Shown one piece after another: positions 50,115 through 58,544 of a stretch of DNA of 64,000 bases (within the stretch, counting starts at the first letter, position 1; the number at the start of each line of letters is the position of its first letter). Under the pieces are notes generated by a model. That model had not been told where the DNA came from. It made no database searches and was given only the letters and a program-made list of their open reading frames with translations. The stretch comes from CAXBES01 sp963974915 (GTDB lineage Bacteria; Bacteroidota; Bacteroidia; Flavobacteriales; Flavobacteriaceae), in NCBI GenBank assembly GCA_963974915.1, contig CAXBES010000005.1, positions 124,001 to 188,000 of the forward strand. Direction: 5' to 3'. The translations under genes and the position numbers were made by a program.

Positions 50115-50663
50115 ATGAGGGAACTGAAAGAATTTACTATTCCTTTTGTGGGATTAAAAGCAGGAGAACACCAGTTTAATTTCGAAATTAAAAAACCGTT
50201 CTTTGAGCATTTTGAGTATGACGAATTTAATGACGTAGACATTGATCTCGATGTACTTTTGGATAAAAAAACAACATTGCTTGAATTTACACTTTCTTAT
50301 GAAGGTACTGTAAATGTTCAATGCGACTTAACCAACGAACCTTACGATCAGGAAGTTTCGGGTGATTTTCACTTTATTGTTAAGTTTGGTGATGAATTCA
50401 ATGATGAGAATGAAGAGCTTTTAATAATTCCTCATGGGAGTTATGAGGTGAATATCCAACAGTATATTTATGAATCTATTATTCTGGGTTTACCCAGTAG
50501 AAGAATTCATCCGGGAGTTGAAGACGGAACATTACAAAGTGAAATACTTGAAAAACTTGAAGAATTAAGACCTAAAGGAATTGAAGAAACCGAAAACAAT
50601 TCTGAAGGCGATACAACAGACCCAAGGTGGGACACATTAAAAAAACTATTAACGGATAAATAA
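50115..50663 (+). CDS. DUF177 (YceD-like) protein
   Basis: About 182 residues from ATG 50115 (MRELKEFTIPFVGL); a GTG two codons earlier is less likely. YceD/DUF177 proteins are linked to 23S rRNA maturation and almost always precede rpmF, as here (9-bp gap). The core has QCDLTNEPYDQEVSGDFHFIVKFGD and NEELLIIPHGSYEVNIQQYIYE. It is acidic. One of the two conserved Cys of YceD is visible. Confidence 0.88.
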   Translation: MRELKEFTIPFVGLKAGEHQFNFEIKKPFFEHFEYDEFNDVDIDLDVLLDKKTTLLEFTLSYEGTVNVQCDLTNEPYDQEVSGDFHFIVKFGDEFNDENEELLIIPHGSYEVNIQQYIYESIILGLPSRRIHPGVEDGTLQSEILEKLEELRPKGIEETENNSEGDTTDPRWDTLKKLLTDK

Positions 50664-50672
50664 TATATAGTA

Positions 50673-50870
50673 ATGGCACATCCTAAAAGAAAAATCTCGA
50701 AAACAAGAAGAGATAAAAGAAGAACACATTACAAAGCTACTGCACCTCAAATTGCGACAGATCCTACTACAGGTGAATCACATTTATATCACAGAGCACA
50801 CTGGCATGAAGGTAAACTATACTACAGAGGTCAGGTTGTAATTGATGCAACAGAAGAGGTAGAAGCCTAA
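50673..50870 (+). CDS. rpmF: 50S ribosomal protein L32
   Basis: A 65-residue basic ribosomal protein: MAHPKRKISKTRRDKRRTHYKA, then HRAHWHEGKLYYRGQVVI. The Bacteroidota L32 lacks the zinc-binding Cys of many bacterial forms, as seen here. It is cotranscribed with DUF177 and followed by a hairpin terminator. Confidence 0.96.
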   Translation: MAHPKRKISKTRRDKRRTHYKATAPQIATDPTTGESHLYHRAHWHEGKLYYRGQVVIDATEEVEA

Positions 50871-50892
50871 TCTTATTTTCATTAGAAAATTA

Positions 50893-50929
50893 AACTCTCG
50901 CACTAGCTGTGAGAGTTTTTTGTTTTTTT
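50893..50929 (+). terminator. Terminator between rpmF and fabH
   Basis: AACTCTCGCA / TGTGAGAGTT stem with CTAGC loop followed by long T runs. It may reduce, not abolish, read-through into fabH. Confidence 0.75.
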
Positions 50930-51040
50930 ACTTTTTAAAGGTCAAAAACAACTTATTTTCACTTATTTTTGATTAAAATTTAGTAATTTTCCTTGCTTTT
51001 AGAGGATTTTTCACCTTTTCAAGCATATTAATTCAATTTT

Positions 51041-52039
51041 ATGAATAATATCACGGCAGCTATTACCGCTGTAGGGGGCTACGTTCCAGACTACGTTTTA
51101 ACGAACCAGATCCTGGAAACTATGATGGACACCAATGATGAATGGATTACTACCCGAACCGGTATTAAAGAGCGCAGGATTTTAAAAGATAAAGATAAGG
51201 GCACTTCTTTTTTGGCAATACAAGCCGCAGAGGATCTCTTAAGAAAAAGTAACACCGACCCAAAAGATATCGATATGGTGATTATGGCAACTGCCACACC
51301 AGATATGCCGGTCGCAGCAACAGGCGTTTACGTAGCCACTCAAATAGGTGCCGTAAACGCTTTTTCATTTGATCTGGTCGCGGCGTGCTCAAGTTTTCTC
51401 TTCGGAATGTCTACCGCAGCCAGATATATTGAATCTGGAAAATATAAAAAAGTACTTCTATTAGGTGCCGATAAAATGTCTTCAATTATTGATTATGAAG
51501 ACCGTACAACCTGTATCATTTTTGGTGATGGAGGAGGAGCGGTATTATTTGAGCCAAACCAAGAGGGGCTGGGGCTACAGGATGAGTATCTTAGAACCGA
51601 TGGCATTGGCAGACCACATCTTAAAATTGATGCGGGAGGATCTTTACTCCCGGCTTCTACCGAAACAGTTGCAAATAAACAACATTACGTTTTTCAGGAT
51701 GGAAAGACAGTATTTAAATTTGCTGTTTCTAACATGGCCGATGTTTGCGAACGTGTTATGAATTCTAATGATCTGTCCGGTGAAGATGTTAACTGGTTAG
51801 TGCCTCATCAGGCAAACAAACGAATTATCGATGCAGCCGCAAAGCGGATGAATCTCCCGGAAGAAAAAGTTATGATGAATATTCATAAGTATGGAAATAC
51901 TACTTCAGCTACTTTACCACTCTGCCTTTGGGACTACGAGAAAAAACTAAAAAAGGGGGATAATTTAATTTTTGCTGCCTTTGGAGGTGGCTTTACATGG
52001 GGTGCCGTCTACTTGAAATGGGCCTACGATTCAAAATAA
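51041..52039 (+). CDS. fabH: 3-oxoacyl-ACP synthase III
   Basis: Starts fatty-acid synthesis by condensing acetyl-CoA with malonyl-ACP. The 332 residues contain the Cys-His-Asn triad: VAACSSFLFGM (about residue 115), VPHQANKRI and NIHKYGNTTSAT. The active-site layout and length are normal. Followed by accB after 28 bp. Confidence 0.95.
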   Translation: MNNITAAITAVGGYVPDYVLTNQILETMMDTNDEWITTRTGIKERRILKDKDKGTSFLAIQAAEDLLRKSNTDPKDIDMVIMATATPDMPVAATGVYVATQIGAVNAFSFDLVAACSSFLFGMSTAARYIESGKYKKVLLLGADKMSSIIDYEDRTTCIIFGDGGGAVLFEPNQEGLGLQDEYLRTDGIGRPHLKIDAGGSLLPASTETVANKQHYVFQDGKTVFKFAVSNMADVCERVMNSNDLSGEDVNWLVPHQANKRIIDAAAKRMNLPEEKVMMNIHKYGNTTSATLPLCLWDYEKKLKKGDNLIFAAFGGGFTWGAVYLKWAYDSK

Positions 52040-52067
52040 TAACAACAGAATACCAAAATCAAAAAGC

Positions 52068-52547
52068 ATGGATTTAAAAGACATTCAAAATCTAATCAAA
52101 TTTGTGGCAAAATCTGGAGCCAGTGAAGTAAAACTGGAAACAGAAGATGTGAAGATCACAATTAGAACCGGTAGTGACGATAATAAAGGGGAAACCACAT
52201 ACATACAACAAATTCCTGCTATGTCTGCACCTCAACAGCAAGTAATGCAGCAACCCGTAGCAGAAGCCGCTGCTCCTGCTCCAGCAGAAGCTGCCAAAGA
52301 CGACAAATATATCACGATAAAATCACCAATTATAGGTACATTTTATAGAAAGCCATCACCGGATAAACCAGTTTTCGTTGAAGTAGGGGATACCATAAAT
52401 GCCGGAGATGTTTTGTGTGTTATTGAAGCAATGAAGCTTTTTAACGAAATTGAAAGCGAAGTTTCCGGAAAGATCGTAAAAGTATTAGTAGATGATTCGT
52501 CTCCGGTAGAATTTGATCAACCTTTATTTTTGGTCGACCCTTCTTAA
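52068..52547 (+). CDS. accB: Biotin carboxyl carrier protein of acetyl-CoA carboxylase
   Basis: A 159-residue carrier. N-terminal region KDIQNLIKFVAKSGASEVKL, a Pro/Ala/Gln-rich linker (about 50-85), then the biotinyl domain with the modified lysine in IEAMKLFNEIES (about residue 125). It carries the carboxyl group between biotin carboxylase (accC, next gene) and the carboxyltransferase, which is not in this window. Confidence 0.95.
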   Translation: MDLKDIQNLIKFVAKSGASEVKLETEDVKITIRTGSDDNKGETTYIQQIPAMSAPQQQVMQQPVAEAAAPAPAEAAKDDKYITIKSPIIGTFYRKPSPDKPVFVEVGDTINAGDVLCVIEAMKLFNEIESEVSGKIVKVLVDDSSPVEFDQPLFLVDPS

Positions 52548-52626
52548 AAGTCAAATCAGAAATCACAAGAATCATTGCTATTTATAAATAGTATATGATT
52601 CATGAGATTTGAAATTTCAGAAAAGT

Positions 52627-53979
52627 ATGTTTAAAAAGATATTAATTGCCAACAGGGGAGAAATAGCACTACGTGTAATTCGTACCTGTAAGGAAATGGG
52701 CATAAAAACAGTCGCTGTTTATTCAAAAGCAGACGAAGAAAGTTTACATGTTCGTTTTGCAGATGAAGCTGTTTGTATTGGTCCAGCACCAAGCAGTGAG
52801 AGCTACCTTAAGATATCAAATATAATCGCCGCTGCCGAAATTACCAATGCAGACGCGATTCACCCGGGCTACGGATTTCTATCTGAAAATGCTAAATTTT
52901 CGAAGATCTGTGATGAACACAACATAAAGTTTATTGGAGCTTCAGCAGATATGATCGATAGAATGGGTGACAAAGCGAGAGCTAAAGCAACCATGAAAGA
53001 GGCCGGTGTCCCTTGTGTACCGGGAAGTGACGGCATTATTCCCGACTTTAAGGCTTGTAAGAAAATAGCCAAAGAAACCGGATACCCTGTCATGCTGAAA
53101 GCTAGTGCCGGAGGTGGTGGTAAAGGAATGCGAGCGGTGTGGAAAGAGGAAGATCTTCAGGATGCCTGGGAATCTGCAAGACAAGAAAGTAAAGCCGCGT
53201 TTGGTAATGACGATATGTACATGGAGAAGTTGATAGAAGAGCCTCGTCATATTGAAATACAAATTGTGGGTGATAGCACCGGAAAAGCCTGTCACTTAAG
53301 TGAAAGGGATTGTTCTGTACAAAGACGACACCAAAAGTTGACCGAGGAAACTCCTAGTCCGTTTATGACTAAAAAACTTCGGAATGAAATGGGACTAGCT
53401 GCAGTTAAAGCTGCAGAGTTCATTAAATATGAAGGTGCCGGAACCGTAGAGTTCTTAGTAGATAAACATCGTAATTTCTTCTTTATGGAGATGAATACGC
53501 GTATTCAGGTTGAACATCCAATTACCGAACAAGTGATCGATTTCGATCTTATACGGGAGCAAATCCTTGTGGCAGCAGGCGTGCCGATCTCCGGAAAGCA
53601 CTATACGCCAAATCTCCACTCAATTGAGTGTAGAATAAATGCCGAAGATCCTTATAACGATTTTAGACCGTCGCCGGGAAAAATAACTGTATTACACGCA
53701 CCGGGAGGACATGGGGTTAGATTAGACACCCATGTGTATGCAGGCTATACCATTCCGCCAAACTACGACTCCATGATCGCAAAACTTATTACCACGGCAC
53801 AAACGCGTGAAGAGGCAATAAGTAAAATGAAACGTGCGTTAGACGAATTCGTTATAGAAGGAATTAAAACAACTATTCCGTTTCATCGCCAATTAATGGA
53901 CAATCCGAAATATGTTGCCGGAAATTATACCACGGCGTTTATGAACGACTGGCAAATGAATCCGCCGGAGGAAGAGTAG
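52627..53979 (+). CDS. accC: Acetyl-CoA carboxylase, biotin carboxylase subunit
   Basis: 450 residues from ATG 52627 (MFKKILIANRGEIALR); an upstream TTG is rejected by homology of the N-terminus. ATP-grasp enzyme: the loop is KASAGGGGKGMRAVW, the catalytic region EMNTRIQVEHPITEQVIDFDL, and GAGTVEFLVD precedes it. It is 79 bp downstream of accB and ends the fatty-acid initiation operon at a strong terminator. Confidence 0.96.
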   Translation: MFKKILIANRGEIALRVIRTCKEMGIKTVAVYSKADEESLHVRFADEAVCIGPAPSSESYLKISNIIAAAEITNADAIHPGYGFLSENAKFSKICDEHNIKFIGASADMIDRMGDKARAKATMKEAGVPCVPGSDGIIPDFKACKKIAKETGYPVMLKASAGGGGKGMRAVWKEEDLQDAWESARQESKAAFGNDDMYMEKLIEEPRHIEIQIVGDSTGKACHLSERDCSVQRRHQKLTEETPSPFMTKKLRNEMGLAAVKAAEFIKYEGAGTVEFLVDKHRNFFFMEMNTRIQVEHPITEQVIDFDLIREQILVAAGVPISGKHYTPNLHSIECRINAEDPYNDFRPSPGKITVLHAPGGHGVRLDTHVYAGYTIPPNYDSMIAKLITTAQTREEAISKMKRALDEFVIEGIKTTIPFHRQLMDNPKYVAGNYTTAFMNDWQMNPPEEE

Positions 53980-54000
53980 ATTCCTGAAAATTCATACTGA

Positions 54001-54045
54001 AGCGCCAAATCTCCAAAGGAAACTTAGGAGTTTGGCGCTTTTTTT
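54001..54045 (+). terminator. accC terminator
   Basis: AGCGCCAAATCTCC / GGAGTTTGGCGCT, a long stem with one bulge, then T7. Strong intrinsic terminator. Confidence 0.9.
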
Positions 54046-54060
54046 CTAAACTATTTAAAG

Positions 54061-55176
54061 ATGGACCTTTCCTATTGGGAATACAAGACCTGGCTTTCAA
54101 ATATCGATTTCGCAGTGGTAGGCAGCGGAATTGTAGGTTTAAGTTGTGCGCTATCCCTTCGGAAAAAATACCCAAATAGTAAGATCGTAGTCTTTGAAAA
54201 AGGGATGTTACCAAGCGGAGCGAGTACGAAGAATGCAGGTTTTGCTTGCTTCGGAAGTATTTCTGAAATACTGGAAGATCTAAAAACCCATACTGAAGAA
54301 GATGTTTTAGATCTCGTTAAACAGAGAGTTAACGGATTGAAACTGCTTAGATCTACCGTTGGGGATACGCAACTCAATTATCGGGAATATGGCGGATACG
54401 AATTGTTCACTCATAATGACAAATTACTATTTGAAGAGTGTGTTTATAAGACCCCTTATATTAATCAGTTGCTGAAAGACATCTTCGAAGATGATGTATT
54501 TACATCGAAAGAAGTAGTTTATGGTTTTAAAAATATAGTCCCAAAACTCATATTCAGTAAATTTGAAGGTCAGATCGACACCGGGAAGATGATGCTCGGT
54601 CTCCTTAAAAAAGCTTCAGAAGAAGATATTCTAATAATTAATAGGGTTGAGGTAACTTCCTTTTCAGAAATGATAGACAATGTGGTAATTCAGCTAAATA
54701 ATTCCGAAGAAATAAGGGTAAATAAACTCTTTATTGCGACCAACGGATTTGCAAAAGAATTAGTAAATGCCGACGTAAAACCTGCGAGAGCACAGGTTCT
54801 AGTGACCAAGCCTATTCATAATCTACCTATTCAAGGTACTTTTCATTTGGATAAAGGATATTACTATTTCAGAAATATAGACAATAGAATTCTTTTGGGA
54901 GGTGGAAGAAATCTCGACTTTTCGACAGAAGAAACCTCGCAATTCGGACTCACAGAGTTAGTTCAGAATAAGCTGGAAGAACTACTAACTACAACAATTT
55001 TACCCAATACACCGTTTGAAATAGATACTCGATGGAGCGGGATCATGGGAGTGGGTAAACAGAAGAAGCCCATCATAAAACAACTTTCTAATAACGTCTA
55101 TTGTGGTGTTAGGCTGGGCGGAATGGGAGTTGCCATAGGAAGCTCAATTGGGTTACGGCTTAGTGAATTTGCTTAA
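54061..55176 (+). CDS. FAD-dependent oxidoreductase (DAO family)
   Basis: A 371-residue flavoprotein with the dinucleotide fold FAVVGSGIVGLSCALSLRKKYP and VVFEKGMLPSGASTKNAGFA near the N-terminus, the latter typical of D-amino-acid oxidase/glycine oxidase relatives. The C-terminal FAD motif is VYCGVRLGGMGVAIGSSIG. It likely oxidises an amine or amino acid; substrate unknown. There is no signal peptide. It starts a plus-strand run with mtgA. Confidence 0.87.
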   Translation: MDLSYWEYKTWLSNIDFAVVGSGIVGLSCALSLRKKYPNSKIVVFEKGMLPSGASTKNAGFACFGSISEILEDLKTHTEEDVLDLVKQRVNGLKLLRSTVGDTQLNYREYGGYELFTHNDKLLFEECVYKTPYINQLLKDIFEDDVFTSKEVVYGFKNIVPKLIFSKFEGQIDTGKMMLGLLKKASEEDILIINRVEVTSFSEMIDNVVIQLNNSEEIRVNKLFIATNGFAKELVNADVKPARAQVLVTKPIHNLPIQGTFHLDKGYYYFRNIDNRILLGGGRNLDFSTEETSQFGLTELVQNKLEELLTTTILPNTPFEIDTRWSGIMGVGKQKKPIIKQLSNNVYCGVRLGGMGVAIGSSIGLRLSEFA

Positions 55177-55222
55177 TTAACCTTCCCCGAACTCCTTTAT
55201 GGAGCAAAAACATTGAATCTAA

Positions 55223-55918
55223 ATGTTAAGAAAGCTGTTCAAACTGATAGTCAAATCTGTTGTATGGTTTGTTGTAATTAGTGTTTTATGGGTATTGGTG
55301 TACAAATTCTTGCCTGTTCCATACACCCCGTTAATGGCAATAAGAAGTTTTAGCGATGCCAAAGAACATAAAACTAAACACGACTGGAAATCGATTGATG
55401 AAATATCGGTCTCCCTCCAACTGGCGGTAGTTTGTGCCGAAGATCAGAATTTTTTAAACCACAACGGCTTTGATTACGAGGCTATTGAAAAAGCCTATAG
55501 AAATAATAAATTGGGTAAAAAGTTGCGGGGTGGAAGTACCATTTCGCAACAAACCGCAAAGAATGTCTTTTTATGGCCACAGCGTAGTTGGGTTAGAAAA
55601 GGGTTTGAAACCTATTTTACTTTTTTGATCGAGAATTTATGGAGTAAGGAAAGAATTCTGGAAGTGTATTTAAATAGTATTGAAATGGGAAACGGGGTTT
55701 ACGGTGCTGAAGCTGCAGCCAATTATTGGTTTAATAAATCTGCAAAGAATTTAAGTCGGTATGAGGCGGCGTCTATCGCGGCGATACTGCCAAATCCGAG
55801 AAAATACAGGGCCTCACCGCGTACATCTTATATTGAAAATAGAAAGACATGGATCATCAATCAGATGCGAAATTTCGGTACTTTTGTATTGGTAGAAAAT
55901 ACAACTAATGACCGTTAA
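55223..55918 (+). CDS. mtgA: Monofunctional peptidoglycan transglycosylase
   Basis: A 231-residue GT51 glycosyltransferase with one N-terminal membrane helix (about residues 10-33). The catalytic Glu region is VCAEDQNFLNHNGFDYEAI; KLRGGSTISQQTAKNVFLW and EIYLNS-like LEVYLNSIEMGNGVYGAEAA follow. It polymerises lipid II glycan without a transpeptidase domain. It overlaps the next gene by 11 bp. Confidence 0.94.
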   Translation: MLRKLFKLIVKSVVWFVVISVLWVLVYKFLPVPYTPLMAIRSFSDAKEHKTKHDWKSIDEISVSLQLAVVCAEDQNFLNHNGFDYEAIEKAYRNNKLGKKLRGGSTISQQTAKNVFLWPQRSWVRKGFETYFTFLIENLWSKERILEVYLNSIEMGNGVYGAEAAANYWFNKSAKNLSRYEAASIAAILPNPRKYRASPRTSYIENRKTWIINQMRNFGTFVLVENTTNDR

Positions 55919-56366
55919 AGAATTAAAAACAGCTTTATTTCAGGAGTGTAAGACTCTTGTCGAGAAGCGATATGTAAAGATCAAGCAAAACATTGCAGAC
56001 ATTGAAGAGTCTTTATTTGAGGAGTCAAAAAGCAGTGCTGGTGATAAACATGAAACCGGAAGGGCGATGCTTCAAATAGATCGAGAAAATGCCGGAAAGC
56101 AACTTCAGGAGGTTGAAAATGTGATGCAATTATTAAAAAAGATCGATGTAGGTGCTAGTTCAGATTATGCCCGACTAGGGAGTTTGGTATATACAGACAA
56201 GACCAATTATTTTTTGAGTATTTCTGTAGGAGATCTGGTTGTGAGTAAAACGCATTATGTGTGTGTAGCACTCAATTCGCCTATTGGACAAATGCTTACA
56301 GGGAAGAAAAAAGGAGATCTTTTTTCATTTAACGGGAAAGATTTTAAAATAACCAGTGTGAAGTAA
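55908..56366 (+). CDS. GreA/GreB-like protein
   Basis: A 152-residue protein. The N-terminal coiled coil contains SSAGDKHETGRAMLQIDRE, which parallels the tip region of GreA (AGDKHETGRAM), and the C-terminal part (ALNSPIGQMLTGKKKGDLFSF) parallels the Gre FKBP-like domain. It may bind RNA polymerase, but it is shorter and more diverged than GreA, so cleavage-factor activity is not certain. It is translated with an 11-bp overlap after mtgA. Confidence 0.7.
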   Translation: MTVKELKTALFQECKTLVEKRYVKIKQNIADIEESLFEESKSSAGDKHETGRAMLQIDRENAGKQLQEVENVMQLLKKIDVGASSDYARLGSLVYTDKTNYFLSISVGDLVVSKTHYVCVALNSPIGQMLTGKKKGDLFSFNGKDFKITSVK

Positions 56367-56370
56367 TCGC

Positions 56371-56901
56371 CTACTTGACCACATCTGCTAAGAGAAAATC
56401 CTCAATTTCCATATCTTGATCGCTATGTAAAACGCTTACATCCCCGGTCGTTTCCAAAATAACAGCTTTTACTTGACTCATTTTTAACACATTTGCTTCA
56501 CGAAGTTTACCTCGAAGTTCGTCTTTTGTGACTTTACATTTTTTAATATTCTCTTCTAAGATAACACCATCTAACATTAATAAAACAGGAGAATTATCAA
56601 GCATTTTTTGAGCTACGTTACTCTTAAACTGAAAAAGAGTAATAAGATAATTCATCAGGTACAATAGCGCAATAATAATAGTTCCCAACAGTAGCTTTGG
56701 ACTCCCGGTTCCAACACTCATTGCCAGCAAGTTTCCTATTGCAACCGTATTGATAAAATCGAAACCGGTCATTTTGCTAAAACTCTTAAGTCCGAAGATT
56801 CTGGTATATGCAATAATTAAAGTGTAGATAATAATCGTTCCAATTAAAACAGACCATAACGTAGCAAGGTCAAGATCCTTGATAAAATATTCCCAATTCA
56901 T
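56371..56901 (-). CDS. DUF421 (YetF-like) membrane protein
   Basis: A 176-residue protein with three membrane helices in the first 95 residues (LIGTIIIYTLIIAYTRIFG, then FDFINTVAIGNLLAMSVG, then LLLGTIIIALLYLMNYLI) and a small cytosolic domain (VLLMLDGVILEENIKKCKVT). This is the layout of DUF421/YetF, implicated in spore-coat or envelope functions elsewhere; role unknown here. It is convergent with the Gre-like gene. Confidence 0.85.
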   Translation of the reverse strand: MNWEYFIKDLDLATLWSVLIGTIIIYTLIIAYTRIFGLKSFSKMTGFDFINTVAIGNLLAMSVGTGSPKLLLGTIIIALLYLMNYLITLFQFKSNVAQKMLDNSPVLLMLDGVILEENIKKCKVTKDELRGKLREANVLKMSQVKAVILETTGDVSVLHSDQDMEIEDFLLADVVK

Positions 56902-56971
56902 AACTTAAGTTTTAGTGTTTAGAACCAAGTTATGAATAATACTACGATAATCATTTTAAAGTTATTATAAA

Positions 56972-57496
56972 CTATTGCTTCGGAAGATACCTTTCAGGAA
57001 TAGGATTAGCTTCGTCTTCAGACATCCAGTAAATATTGATCACCCACCAGCGCTTACCGTCATCTAACAACTGAATACTGTTAATTCCGCGCATAAAAGG
57101 TTCGGTATCGGTTGCAGATTTATAAGATTCGTATGTACTGAAAACTTGAGTTATATTTCCAAAGGTGTGCGTTTCTCTATGAATTTCCTTTTCAAAAAAG
57201 CCATTTTCCACCAGCCATTTTCCAGCCTGCTCAATATACGTTTGTGGGGACCAGTAAACAACGCCAATTTCACCTTCAGTCCCTCTACCCATTGGTATTA
57301 ACTTTGCGTCCGGCTTAAACAAATATGTAAAAAGTTCCCAATCCCGGGGTTCTCCTTTTTCACCTGAAATCACATTGTAAAGAGTCTCAATGGTACTGTC
57401 TAAAGTTTGGACTTTTTCAAACTTTGTATTTAAAGGATCTTGCGCCTGCAACGAAATAGAAACGAAAGTGATGAGTAAAACTGAAATATATTTCAT
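56972..57496 (-). CDS. Secreted NTF2-like/SnoaL-type protein
   Basis: A 174-residue protein with a signal peptide (about residues 1-18, ending LQAQ). The mature part has the alpha+beta cone pattern of NTF2-like folds (IETLYNVISGEKGEPRDWEL, LFKPDAKLIPMG, HTFGNITQVFSTYES, WWVINIYWMSEDE). It may be an enzyme or a binding protein; no catalytic residues are identifiable. It overlaps the ABC ATPase gene by 4 bp, so it is the second gene of that unit. Confidence 0.7.
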   Translation of the reverse strand: MKYISVLLITFVSISLQAQDPLNTKFEKVQTLDSTIETLYNVISGEKGEPRDWELFTYLFKPDAKLIPMGRGTEGEIGVVYWSPQTYIEQAGKWLVENGFFEKEIHRETHTFGNITQVFSTYESYKSATDTEPFMRGINSIQLLDDGKRWWVINIYWMSEDEANPIPERYLPKQ

Positions 57497-58437
57497 AGTA
57501 TCTTTAATTTTATTGTTTCACCCACTTCTAGTTCCTCCGGATTTTCAAAATACACATCGGTTTTTTCCAGAATCGCATGAATTAGGTAATGGCTTCCTCT
57601 AAAATACGATTTTTTCACGGTAACGGTAAAGCTCTCATCATCATTAGTAAGTGTTAACTGATGGGGTAAAAGAATTATTTCTTCGGAAAGTTTTTCGGAA
57701 GGAAACAAGGCAGAAGGAAGAATTGTTACTTCTCCGAAAAATCCGGCGCGATATTCGGTATTTAGGTTAGCATAAACTTCTTCGGGACTTCCGAAGGCAT
57801 CTACAGCACCATTTTTCAGAATTAGGATCTTATCTGCAAAACTCAAGGCTTCTTCACTATCATGGGTTGCGGTGATACAACTAAGGTTGTTCTTTTTTAA
57901 ATAGGAGAACAGATCTCTTCGAAGTTTATTCTTTCTGAAAGTATCAATATTACTAAATGGTTCATCGAGAAGCATTAGTCGGGGAGTTTCGGCTAGGGCT
58001 TTTGCAAGCGCTACCCGTTGCTTCTGACCCCCGCTCAGGTCTTTCACCATCACATCCTTAAAACTCTGCATATCTACCACCGTAAGCAGTTCTGAAACTC
58101 TCTTTGCATCCTCTTCCTCATCCATACGAGAAAGATGTGTTGCAATATTTTCGGCAACCGAGATAAAAGGCATTACATTGAATTCTTGTGCAACCAATTT
58201 CATAAAATTTTCGCCGGGGATCAAGTTGTGTTTTGGTCCCAATAATTGTTTATCCCCCCAAAGTATGGTCCCTTTTTCGAGATGAAGCAGGCCATAGATG
58301 AGATGTACTAATGTAGATTTACCGCAACCACTTTCTCCAAGTACAGCGAGATGTTCTCCTTCCTTAAGCTGGAAAGAGATATTTTTTAAAATTTGCTTCT
58401 CTGTATAGGAGAAGGATTCAATTTCTACGTGTAGCAT
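57493..58437 (-). CDS. ABC transporter ATP-binding protein
   Basis: A 314-residue ATPase: Walker A GESGCGKST (about residue 37), signature DLSGGQKQRVALAKALA (about 137), Walker B LMLLDEPFSNID, and switch His in THDSEEAL. After about 230 a C-terminal extension with small beta strands resembles TOBE-type regulatory domains of PotA-like importers. No permease or binding protein is adjacent, so the transported substrate is unknown. Confidence 0.88.
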   Translation of the reverse strand: MLHVEIESFSYTEKQILKNISFQLKEGEHLAVLGESGCGKSTLVHLIYGLLHLEKGTILWGDKQLLGPKHNLIPGENFMKLVAQEFNVMPFISVAENIATHLSRMDEEEDAKRVSELLTVVDMQSFKDVMVKDLSGGQKQRVALAKALAETPRLMLLDEPFSNIDTFRKNKLRRDLFSYLKKNNLSCITATHDSEEALSFADKILILKNGAVDAFGSPEEVYANLNTEYRAGFFGEVTILPSALFPSEKLSEEIILLPHQLTLTNDDESFTVTVKKSYFRGSHYLIHAILEKTDVYFENPEELEVGETIKLKIL

Positions 58438-58483
58438 AGTTTTAGTTCAAATCTTAGAGTTTCAGATATAGCTAAAAACGAAT

Positions 58484-58504
58484 CTCCCCACAAAGAGTGG
58501 GGAG
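58484..58504 (-). terminator. Hairpin after the prolyl oligopeptidase gene
   Basis: CTCCCCAC-AAAGA-GTGGGGAG, a perfect 8-bp GC-rich stem. On the minus strand it is followed by ATTCGTTTTTAG, a modest T tract, so it may terminate the protease transcript. Confidence 0.6.
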
Positions 58505-58544
58505 GTGCGCATTTATTATTACTTATAAGGAAATTCAGAAGAAA

